The notes under the pieces were generated by a model. The model saw nothing but the letters and a program-made list of their open reading frames with translations, did not search any database and was not told the DNA's origin. Both the position numbers and the translations under genes were made by a program. DNA of 29,171 nt from an uncultured Collinsella sp. (GTDB lineage Bacteria > Actinomycetota > Coriobacteriia > Coriobacteriales > Coriobacteriaceae), in the NCBI GenBank assembly GCA_958427355.1, contig CAUACA010000024.1, forward strand, positions 1-29,171. The letters run 5' to 3'. Positions 15,344 through 22,021 of this stretch are shown piece after piece (position 1 is the stretch's first letter; each line of letters opens with the position of its first letter).

Positions 15344-15344
15344 T
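15323..15344. promoter_or_regulatory. palindromic operator over the hicAB -10 box
   Basis: A perfect 9-bp inverted repeat, AATTATAAA / TTTATAATT, is separated by GTAG. Its right arm contains the TATAAT hexamer. HicB antitoxins commonly repress their own operon through such palindromes, so this is the likely binding site of the protein encoded at 15566-16012. Confidence 0.65.
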
Positions 15345-15368
15345 AGGACGGCTGAAAGAGGTCGGCCC

Positions 15369-15554
15369 ATGCAACCTTCTACCTTTCGGGAAATCATTGC
15401 CCTACTCAAGCACGATGGATTCGTGAAGGTCGCGCAATTCGGTAGTCATGCTAAGTATGTTTCTGGCGATCGCGTTGTCACCGTGAACGGCTCTGGTGGT
15501 GATCGACCAAAGAAGGGCACGTGGGCAAGTATTCGTCGCCAAGCTGGATGGTAG
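15369..15554 (+). CDS. hicA: HicA-type mRNA interferase toxin
   Basis: A 61-residue dsRBD-like ribonuclease that would cleave mRNA when free of its antitoxin. It shows the HicA layout: 'REIIALLKHDGFVKVAQFGSHAKY' with the catalytic histidine in G-S-H-x-x-Y, a short beta region (RVVTVNGS), and the C-terminal GTWASIRRQAG, which matches the usual 'GTLxxIxKQAG' helix. The start follows GAAAGAGG. HicB begins 11 nt after its stop, toxin before antitoxin as in typical hicAB. The AT-rich promoter and the position between prmC and tsaC suggest acquisition. Confidence 0.85.
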   Translation: MQPSTFREIIALLKHDGFVKVAQFGSHAKYVSGDRVVTVNGSGGDRPKKGTWASIRRQAGW

Positions 15555-15565
15555 TTGGAGGCAAA

Positions 15566-16012
15566 ATGAGGCAGCGATTTACCTATGACTGCGTTCTCAT
15601 AAAAGAAGACGACGGTTACTGCGCCAGCTTCCCGCAGATTCCCGGCGCCTTTGCCGATGGCGATACACGCGAAGAAGCGATTGCCCATGCCACCGAGGCG
15701 CTGATGGCGTTTTTGGCCGACGACCTCAACAACGGTTTGACTCCGGCAGGGTACGAACACTCGGCCGAGGTCGTGGCCCTTTCAGTCGAAATCGACCACG
15801 AGGACGCTCGGGAAGCGGCGTGCCGAACATTTAAAGACGCAGCGCTGGACCTCAAAGTCTCCGCTCCGCGGATTACCGCTCTGGTCAAAGCCGGAAAGCT
15901 CGATGTTGAACTCGTCGACGGCCGTCGGATGATAACGATAGACAGCATCGAGCGCTACGCCGCCCAAAAACGCCACGCCGGCAGGCCAAAGAAGTTCGTC
16001 GCAGTTCAATAA
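15566..16012 (+). CDS. hicB: HicB-type antitoxin with C-terminal DNA-binding segment
   Basis: Antitoxin that would bind and inhibit HicA and repress the operon. The N-terminal ~65 residues are the HicB partial RNase H-like fold: YDCVLIKEDDGYCASFPQ, then PGAFADGDTREEAIAHATEAL. The remaining part ends in a segment (about 95-140) of the form 'SAPRITALVKAGKLDVELVDGRRMITIDSIERYAAQK'-like composition, resembling an excisionase/MerR-type helix-turn-helix followed by a basic GRPKK tail. This suits operator binding at 15323-15344. ATG 15566 follows TTGGAGG; an in-frame ATG at 15521 inside hicA has no site. At 148 residues it is a long-form HicB. Confidence 0.82.
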   Translation: MRQRFTYDCVLIKEDDGYCASFPQIPGAFADGDTREEAIAHATEALMAFLADDLNNGLTPAGYEHSAEVVALSVEIDHEDAREAACRTFKDAALDLKVSAPRITALVKAGKLDVELVDGRRMITIDSIERYAAQKRHAGRPKKFVAVQ

Positions 16013-16146
16013 CCCCCTCACTTTCACCGACTACTAAAGCCGCTCACCAAACCAACATGCGCTCTGGGCAAATAGGTTGAATGTTTCGTGCGAGAATGCC
16101 CCTCAGTAAACAAACTTGCACCAGAGCGTAAGGGGCTGGCATACAC

Positions 16147-16890
16147 ATGCAGACGGTCTATCGGGTATACGAGGGAACGCGCGAGCCGCATCGGCTTGCA
16201 GTCGAGCGCACGGCCGAGCTACTCGGTCGCGGCGGCCTGGCGCTTATTCCAACCGAGACGGTCTACGGTGTCGCCGTGGCGGTCAACGCTTTCTCGGATG
16301 CCGTTCCACAAGATACAAGTGAGCCTCTGCCGTGGCCGCGCGATCCGCAGGCCACCGTCAACGGCGCCGCGGTCCCTGCACTCGGTACCGGCTATCGTCG
16401 CATCTTTACCCTTAAGCAGCGCGAGCTCACCCAAACGGTTGCCTGGCTGGTCGATGATGCCGAGGCACTCGACCGCTATGGCGTGGATATCCCTAATGAG
16501 GCCCGCGTGCTCGCCCGACGATGCTGGCCGGGCGCCCTGACTATCGTGGTCAAGGCGGCCCCCTGCGTGCCGACCTTTATGCGCGCCGCCGACGACACGG
16601 TGGCACTTCGCGCTTCGGCCTCGCCCGTGGTGCAGGCGCTCATCCGCGCCTGCGGTAGCCCTCTTGCCTGCACTAGCGCCAACACGCATGGCGCGCCCGC
16701 GCCGGCAAGTTTTGTCACGGTGGAGGAGCGTATCCTGGAGGGGGTCGATGTGGCCGTCGACGCAGGTGAAACCACGTGTCGCGACGCCTCAACCATCGTG
16801 TCGTTTCAGCACGGCGAGCTCCAGATCCTGCGCCAAGGCGCGCTTCCCGCATCAGAGATCGAGCGGGTCCTGTCCGACCCGATGCAATAG
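16147..16890 (+). CDS. tsaC: L-threonylcarbamoyladenylate synthase (Sua5/YciO/YrdC family)
   Basis: Would condense threonine, bicarbonate and ATP into threonylcarbamoyl-AMP for the t6A37 modification of ANN-decoding tRNAs. The 247-residue YrdC domain shows GGLALIPTETVYGVA near the N-terminus. It also has the basic substrate-binding stretch RRIFTLKQRE, WPGALTIVVKA, VALRASASP and the SAN signature ACTSANTHGAPAP. A C-terminal Sua5 domain is lacking, so it is of the short type. An AAGGGG lies about 10 nt before ATG 16147. YciO paralogues cannot be separated by eye, but neighbouring prfA/prmC is the classic location of the t6A gene. The glycerol kinase gene follows 13 nt after its stop. Confidence 0.85.
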   Translation: MQTVYRVYEGTREPHRLAVERTAELLGRGGLALIPTETVYGVAVAVNAFSDAVPQDTSEPLPWPRDPQATVNGAAVPALGTGYRRIFTLKQRELTQTVAWLVDDAEALDRYGVDIPNEARVLARRCWPGALTIVVKAAPCVPTFMRAADDTVALRASASPVVQALIRACGSPLACTSANTHGAPAPASFVTVEERILEGVDVAVDAGETTCRDASTIVSFQHGELQILRQGALPASEIERVLSDPMQ

Positions 16891-16903
16891 AAAGGTGTAA
16901 GCG

Positions 16904-18445
16904 ATGTCGTTGAATCTAGGTAGCCTGGGTATGGAAGACGCCTCGTTTAGCTTTGGCGGTTCCTACATCATGGCGCTCGACTGCGGCACTACCTCGGTAC
17001 TTGCGACCATCGTCGACGAGTACGGCTGCATCGTCGCCCAGGCGCGCCGTAGCGTCAAAACCAGCTTCCCGCGCCCCGGCTGGGTGGAGCAGGATCCCAC
17101 GGAGGTGCTTGCCAGCCAGATCGGCGTGATGATGGAGGTCCAGTTTAAGAGCGGCATCCATTCTGACCGCATTGCCGCCATCGGTATCTCCAACCAGCGC
17201 GAGACCACGGTGGTGTGGGACCGCATAAGCGGCCAACCCATCTATAACGCCATCGTGTGGCAATGCCGTCGCACCGCACCTCTGATCGACGAGCTGGTCG
17301 AGCAGGGCGCAGAAGAGCTGGTGCGCTCCCGCACGGGGCTTACGCTCGACCCGTATTTCTCGGCCTCCAAGGTGCAGTGGATTCTCGATAACGTCGACGG
17401 TGCGCGTGAGAGCGCGGCGGCGGGCGACCTCATGTTCGGCACCATCGACACCTGGCTCATCTACAACCTCACCGGCGGTCAGGTCTTTGCCACCGACTAC
17501 ACCAATGCCAGCCGCACCGCGCTCTTTAATATCCATGCGCTCGATTGGGACGACGATCTGCTGGCACTTTTCGACATCCCGCGTTCCATGATGCCAGAGG
17601 TTCGTTGGAGCTCGGGCGACTACGGCCGCGTCGCAAGCGACATCATGACCAACATGCCACCCATCATGGGCGTGGCTGGCGACCAGCAGGCGTCGCTGTT
17701 CGGCCACTGCTGCTTCCATCCCGGCCAGACCAAAAACACCTATGGCACGGGTTGCTTTATGCTCATGAACACCGGCGACAAGATCGTCGAATCCAAGAAC
17801 GGTCTGGTCTCCACGATCGGTATCGCCGCGGACGGCAAGATCAGCTATGCGCTCGAGGGTTCTATCTTTGCCGCCGGCTCAACCATGAACTGGCTGCGTA
17901 ACAACATGGGCATCATCTCGAGCGTGAGCGAGTCCGCGCAACTCGCCACTTCGATTAACGACAACGAGGGCTGCTACTTCGTCCCCGCCTTCGCAGGCCT
18001 GGGCGCTCCCTGGTGGGACCCGCATGCTCGCGGTATCGTGTGCGGCCTGACCGGCGCCTCGAGTCGCGCGACCATTGTGCGTGCGGCCTGCGAGTCCATG
18101 GCCTACCAGAGTTATGACGTGCTACGCGCCATGGAGCAGGACGTGGGACTTTCGATTGAGCGCCTGTCCGTCGATGGCGGTGCCTCGCGCAACGAGTTCA
18201 TTATGCAATTCCAGGCCGACCTGCTGGATATTCCCGTGCTGCAGTGCGAGACGGTGGAGACCACGGCGATCGGCGCCGCGTACTTGGCGGGCCTTGCCGT
18301 CGGCTATTGGGAGGACCTTGAGGAGCTGGAGCAAAACGCTCAGATCGTTAAGACCTTCCTTCCCCATATGTCCGCCGAGCGCCGCGAGCAAAACCTGGCG
18401 GGCTGGCATGATGCCGTCAAACGCTCGCTCGGCTCCGTACAGTAG
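16904..18445 (+). CDS. glpK: glycerol kinase
   Basis: FGGY-family carbohydrate kinase converting glycerol to glycerol-3-phosphate in the cytoplasm, 513 residues. The N-terminal phosphate loop is ALDCGTTS, preceded by an extra ~20-residue lead (SLNLGSLGMEDASFSFGGS). Glycerol contacts are recognisable: NQRETT, YNAIVWQCRRT and the catalytic Asp in GVAGDQQASLFG. The adenine-binding part includes GTGCFMLMNTG and the C-terminal FGGY signature region LSVDGGASRNEFIMQFQADL. The start at 16904 follows AAAGGTG; a shorter product from an internal Met just before ALDCG is possible. Only 13 nt separate it from tsaC, so they are probably cotranscribed. No glycerol facilitator or glycerol-3-phosphate dehydrogenase gene is in the window. 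Confidence 0.93.
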   Translation: MSLNLGSLGMEDASFSFGGSYIMALDCGTTSVLATIVDEYGCIVAQARRSVKTSFPRPGWVEQDPTEVLASQIGVMMEVQFKSGIHSDRIAAIGISNQRETTVVWDRISGQPIYNAIVWQCRRTAPLIDELVEQGAEELVRSRTGLTLDPYFSASKVQWILDNVDGARESAAAGDLMFGTIDTWLIYNLTGGQVFATDYTNASRTALFNIHALDWDDDLLALFDIPRSMMPEVRWSSGDYGRVASDIMTNMPPIMGVAGDQQASLFGHCCFHPGQTKNTYGTGCFMLMNTGDKIVESKNGLVSTIGIAADGKISYALEGSIFAAGSTMNWLRNNMGIISSVSESAQLATSINDNEGCYFVPAFAGLGAPWWDPHARGIVCGLTGASSRATIVRAACESMAYQSYDVLRAMEQDVGLSIERLSVDGGASRNEFIMQFQADLLDIPVLQCETVETTAIGAAYLAGLAVGYWEDLEELEQNAQIVKTFLPHMSAERREQNLAGWHDAVKRSLGSVQ

Positions 18446-18568
18446 GGCTGCGACGAGCTGCTCGATACAACAAACCGCTAAACTAATGCATGGCGTGCGG
18501 CGGCAACATTGCTTCGCGCCTTGTCAGCAAGGTCGTTTTGCGGCCGCAACGAAAGGGGCAATCAACCC

Positions 18569-19216
18569 ATGACCGTCACCTACGACGCGTCCCGTGTGAC
18601 GCTTGTCGATCACCCGCTCGTCCAGCACAAGCTGTCGATCCTGCGCGACAAGAGCACCGGCACCAACCAGTTCCGCCAGCTCGTGCGCGAGCTCGCACTT
18701 TTTGACGGCTACGAGGCCATGCGCGACCTGCCCATGGAAGACGTCGAGGTCGAGACCCCCATCACCACCGCAACGTTTAAGCAGCTCGCCGGCAAAAAGC
18801 TCGCCATCGTTCCCATCCTGCGTGCGGGCCTTGGCATGGTCGACGGTATCCTCGACTTGGTACCCTCGGCTCGCGTGGGCCACATTGGAATGGAGCGCGA
18901 CGAGGTTACTCACGAGCCGCATGAGTATTACTGCAAGATGCCCAAGGATATCGATCAGCGCATCTGCCTGGTCGTCGACCCCATGCTCGCCACGGGCGGT
19001 TCGGCCGAGATGGCCATCAGCTACCTGCGCGAGCGCGGTGTCAAGGACATCCGCATGCTGTGCATCGTCGCTGCCCCCGAGGGCCTCAAGTCGCTGACCG
19101 AGAAGGACCCCGATGTGCATATCTATACCTGTGCTATCGACGACCATCTCAACGAGGCTGCCTACATCGTTCCCGGCCTGGGCGACGCCGGCGATCGCAT
19201 CTACGGCACGCTCTAG
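18569..19216 (+). CDS. upp: uracil phosphoribosyltransferase
   Basis: Salvages uracil to UMP using PRPP. The 215-residue protein has PILRAGLGMVDG, the PRPP-binding loop VVDPMLATGGSA (about 135-146) and the uracil-binding C-terminal PGLGDAGDRIYGT. ATG 18569 is preceded by GAAAGGGG; an in-frame upstream ATG at 18509 would add an unlikely 20 residues. The 123-nt upstream gap contains the palindrome TTGCGGCCGCAA and a small CCTTG/CAAGG hairpin. These could shape the leader, but I see no known riboswitch. Upp next to the atp operon is a conserved arrangement in Gram-positive bacteria. Confidence 0.96.
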   Translation: MTVTYDASRVTLVDHPLVQHKLSILRDKSTGTNQFRQLVRELALFDGYEAMRDLPMEDVEVETPITTATFKQLAGKKLAIVPILRAGLGMVDGILDLVPSARVGHIGMERDEVTHEPHEYYCKMPKDIDQRICLVVDPMLATGGSAEMAISYLRERGVKDIRMLCIVAAPEGLKSLTEKDPDVHIYTCAIDDHLNEAAYIVPGLGDAGDRIYGTL

Positions 19217-19409
19217 TCGCTGGGCTAAGACGGCCGCGGCTGCAAATAGGAAGAAATGGTGCGCGCGGGCAAGTAGAAGACGCCTGTTCGCACCTTTAGT
19301 TAATGGACGTTTTGCCCTGCAGGGTTCGAGAAAAACGTATTACCGTACCTGCGGCATAAAGAAGGTCTTAAGAAAACGAACAGGTGCGTATTAACCGATG
19401 CTTTTTCGG

Positions 19410-19437
19410 TTGTACTTTAGCGATTGGCTCGTACAAT
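19410..19437 (+). promoter_or_regulatory. candidate promoter of the atp operon
   Basis: TTGTAC (19410-19415), 16 nt, TACAAT (19432-19437) lie about 60 nt before the first gene of the operon. The -35 match is modest. A small AACCGA/TCGGTT hairpin (about 19393-19411) overlaps the -35. The rest of 19217-19409 holds no gene; the near-copies CGTATTACCG and CGTATTAACCG lie 50 nt apart. Confidence 0.45.
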
Positions 19438-19499
19438 AGTCACCAATGTTTGGCGGGAACTGTCCTGTGAGGCGATAAAAAAGGAAAGTGAGGACGCCA

Positions 19500-19811
19500 G
19501 TGTTTCAGATAGCCGATCTGCTCGCTATCGTTGCAGGTGCCATCGCGGGCGCGATTGCCTTCCTTCCCTTTGTCTTTACGCTCAAGCCGGTTCTTGACGA
19601 TAAGCAGAATGCGGACATGCTCAAGGGTATGGTGAGTCTCGCGGTCTCGGCAATCGCGTTGCTTGTCTTTACCTTGGTTGTGTTTGTGTTGTTCGGAGAG
19701 GCATTTCGCATGTTCCTCCTGGGCGAGGCGATCGGCTTCGTGGCCTTTATGGCCGCCTGCGCGGTTCGCGTCGCCAAGGCGTTGCGAGATCCTCATGAGG
19801 TCGAAAGGTAA
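19500..19811 (+). CDS. AtpI-like small membrane protein
   Basis: A 103-residue hydrophobic protein with about four predicted membrane segments (for example AIVAGAIAGAIAFLPFVF, GMVSLAVSAIALLVFTLV and LLGEAIGFVAFMAACAV) and a basic C-terminus. It occupies the place of atpI, the assembly factor of the c-ring in many F-type operons, directly before atpB with only 3 nt between. I cannot show homology to AtpI beyond position, size and topology. GTG 19500 has GAGGA at the right distance; GTG 19488 is possible but its ribosome site would be only 2 nt away. Confidence 0.7.
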   Translation: MFQIADLLAIVAGAIAGAIAFLPFVFTLKPVLDDKQNADMLKGMVSLAVSAIALLVFTLVVFVLFGEAFRMFLLGEAIGFVAFMAACAVRVAKALRDPHEVER

Positions 19812-19814
19812 GTC

Positions 19815-20618
19815 GTGGAAATTTTTGAAAAGCTGCCTGATGAGATTAATCATCTGGTCAGCGAGTTCAGCTCCACCCCTGTCGTGGGCGATCTGAGCTG
19901 CGGCATCACGCAGTACTCGTTTTGGCTGATCGTCTCCACGATCGTGCTCCTGATCGTCCTAGCCGTGTTCAAGAAGAAGCAGACCCTGGTTCCCAAGGGC
20001 TTCTTCGTCAACGGTTTCGAGTACATCATCGAGTACGTCGAGAACGATATCGGCAAGGGTGTCGTGGGTGAGAACTGGAAGAAGCACTTCCCGTTCCTGT
20101 GCTCGCTTTTCCTGTTCATCCTGATCAATAACATGATCGGCCTGATCCCGGGAATGAAGCCCGGCACCGGCGCAATCGGCTCCACCGCCGCACTCGCCAT
20201 TTTCGCCTTCGTGTACTTCATCTACTACGGATGCAAGGCTCACGGCGTGATCGGCTACATCAAGAGCCTCGCCCCGCAGGGCGTGAGCTTCCCGATGAAC
20301 GTGCTCGTGTGGGTCGTCGAGCTTTTCTCGACCTTCCTGCGCCTCATCACGCTTGCCGTCCGTCTGTTCTGCAACATGTTCGCAGGACACGTGGTCATGG
20401 GCTCGTTCGCCATCATGGCGAGCATGTTCATGCAGCCGCTGCTTCAGCAGGTTTCCGCGGCCCACGCCGTCGGCGCCCTGCCTTCGCTGGCCTGGCTTGC
20501 CATCCTCATCCTGATCTATGCGATCGAGCTTGTGGTCGGCGCCATCCAGGCTTACGTCTTCACGGTCCTTACCGCCGTGTATGTCTCCGAGGCAGAGGAG
20601 GTCGCGGAGGAGGAGTAG
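19815..20618 (+). CDS. atpB: F-type ATP synthase subunit a
   Basis: Membrane subunit forming the two half-channels for ion flow against the c-ring, 267 residues. The essential arginine lies in TLAVRLFCNMFAGH (Arg183). The last helices carry the usual acidic/polar positions (AIELVVGAIQAYVFTVLTAVY, then SEAEEVAEEE). It starts with GTG 19815 behind CGAAAGG, 3 nt after the preceding stop. A 124-nt gap to atpE contains small hairpins. Confidence 0.96.
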   Translation: MEIFEKLPDEINHLVSEFSSTPVVGDLSCGITQYSFWLIVSTIVLLIVLAVFKKKQTLVPKGFFVNGFEYIIEYVENDIGKGVVGENWKKHFPFLCSLFLFILINNMIGLIPGMKPGTGAIGSTAALAIFAFVYFIYYGCKAHGVIGYIKSLAPQGVSFPMNVLVWVVELFSTFLRLITLAVRLFCNMFAGHVVMGSFAIMASMFMQPLLQQVSAAHAVGALPSLAWLAILILIYAIELVVGAIQAYVFTVLTAVYVSEAEEVAEEE

Positions 20619-20742
20619 TCTTCCGTTCGTGCCTTAAAGGTAAGGCAATTCGTTAAACCGCCGGTGCCCGTACCCATGGAGCCCGGCAGTTATAAAAAGG
20701 TTATCCTGCGTGAAATAAGACACGCACGACAAAGGAGGAATC

Positions 20743-20937
20743 GTGGGAGTTATCGGATACGGTCTCGGTGTTATCGGCGCTGGTCTTGCTATCGGCCTGT
20801 CTGCTCTGGGTGCTACGGGTGCTATGGCCCGTCAGCCTGAGGTCCAGGGCCGCGTGTTCACCGTCTTCATCATGGGCTCCGCTTTCGGCGAGGCTCTGGC
20901 TCTGATCGGCTTCGTTGTCGCGCTGATCGTTAAATAG
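20743..20937 (+). CDS. atpE: F-type ATP synthase subunit c
   Basis: Proteolipid of the rotating ring, a two-helix hairpin. It is only 64 residues, shorter than the 70-85 usual for the family. The polar loop ARQPEVQGR (29-37) and the ion-carrying Glu50 (GSAFGEALAL) are intact. The residues next to Glu50 are Ala and Leu, and no Gln is found at the helix-1 position used by Na+-binding rings, so a proton-driven ring is likely. GTG start with a near-perfect AAAGGAGGA site, the strongest in the operon, fits the high copy number of c per complex. Confidence 0.95.
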   Translation: MGVIGYGLGVIGAGLAIGLSALGATGAMARQPEVQGRVFTVFIMGSAFGEALALIGFVVALIVK

Positions 20938-20952
20938 CACGGAGCGTCAAGT

Positions 20953-21555
20953 ATGAATCTTTCATCCCAGAAGAGCGCGATCGCACTCTCCGCGTCCGCG
21001 GCCGCGCTGCTCATGCCGGTTTCCGCGTTCGCCGAGGACGGCGCCGCCGGTGCGGACATCCTCATCCCTAAGATGGCGGAGTTCATCCCGGCGCTTATCG
21101 CCTTCCTGATTATCTGGATCGTGCTGGCCAAGGTCGCCCTGCCGGGCATCATGAAAACCATGGAGGAGCGCGGCAAGAAGATCGAGGAGAGCCTCGACGA
21201 GGCCGAGAAGACCAAGCAGGAGGCTATCGCCAAGCGCGCTGAGTCCGACTCGATCGTCACCGACGCCCGTCGTCAGGCTGCCGACATCGTTCTCGAGGCC
21301 CGTAAGGACGCCGAGTCCGAGCGCGCCCGTATCATCGAGGCTGCTCACAAGGAGGCCGAGGAGATCATCGCCAAGGCCCATACGACCGTCGAGGACGAGC
21401 GCAAGTCCATTTACGCCGGTGCCGCGAGCTCCATCGCCGACCTGTCCGTTGCCGTCGCCACCAAGATCGTGGGCGAGGCACTCGAGGACGATGCCGAGCA
21501 GAAGAAGCTCATCGAGCGCTACATCCAGGAAGCAGGTAGCCTGAATGCCGACTAG
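20953..21555 (+). CDS. atpF: F-type ATP synthase subunit b with signal-peptide-like N-terminus
   Basis: Peripheral stalk subunit, 200 residues. After the membrane helix (about 45-65, AEFIPALIAFLIIWIVLAKVA) comes a long charged coiled coil (70-170) and a C-terminal part that binds delta. Residues 1-27 look like a cleavable signal peptide (Ala/Ser-rich hydrophobic run ending in AFA before EDGAAG), which classical b subunits lack. It lies 15 nt after atpE, and its end overlaps atpH by 11 nt. Confidence 0.95.
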   Translation: MNLSSQKSAIALSASAAALLMPVSAFAEDGAAGADILIPKMAEFIPALIAFLIIWIVLAKVALPGIMKTMEERGKKIEESLDEAEKTKQEAIAKRAESDSIVTDARRQAADIVLEARKDAESERARIIEAAHKEAEEIIAKAHTTVEDERKSIYAGAASSIADLSVAVATKIVGEALEDDAEQKKLIERYIQEAGSLNAD

Positions 21556-22021
21556 CCGCTATCAGGACAAGGTGCTCGAGACCTACGCGCGCTCCCTTCT
21601 GGAAGCCGCCAAGGCCGAGAACCATGTGTTCGAGGACCTCGAGATGATCGAGCGCCTGGCTTCTGCCAGCCCCGAGATCATCGCCGTGCTCGACACCATG
21701 TCCAAGCGCGACCAGCTCGACCTTCTTCCCAAGGTGGCAGCTGCCTTTAAGTGTGTTGCCGAGGAAGACGAGGATGTAGTGGGCGTGACCGTCACCACGG
21801 CGATCCCGCTCGACGACGAGCTGCGTCAAACCATCACTAAGAAATGCGAGCAGGACTTCGGCCGCAAGGTATTCCTTATCGAGCAGGTCGACCCGTCTAT
21901 CGTGGGCGGCCTGGTGCTCGAGGCCCGCGGCGAGCGTCGTGACATTTCCGTCAAGACGCAGCTGCGCATCGCGCAGGAGACCCTCGCAAACTCTGCTAAT
22001 TCGTACGGAGGTGAAGCCTAA
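21545..22021 (+). CDS. atpH: F-type ATP synthase subunit delta
   Basis: Links the peripheral stalk to the top of the alpha/beta hexamer, 158 residues. The N-terminal helical bundle opens with RYQDKVLETYARSLLEAA. The C-terminal domain contains VDPSIVGGLVLEARGERRDISVKTQL, the family signature. It overlaps the end of atpF by 11 nt, and its stop shares one base with the atpA start (TAATG), so translation is coupled. Confidence 0.95.
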   Translation: MPTSRYQDKVLETYARSLLEAAKAENHVFEDLEMIERLASASPEIIAVLDTMSKRDQLDLLPKVAAAFKCVAEEDEDVVGVTVTTAIPLDDELRQTITKKCEQDFGRKVFLIEQVDPSIVGGLVLEARGERRDISVKTQLRIAQETLANSANSYGGEA

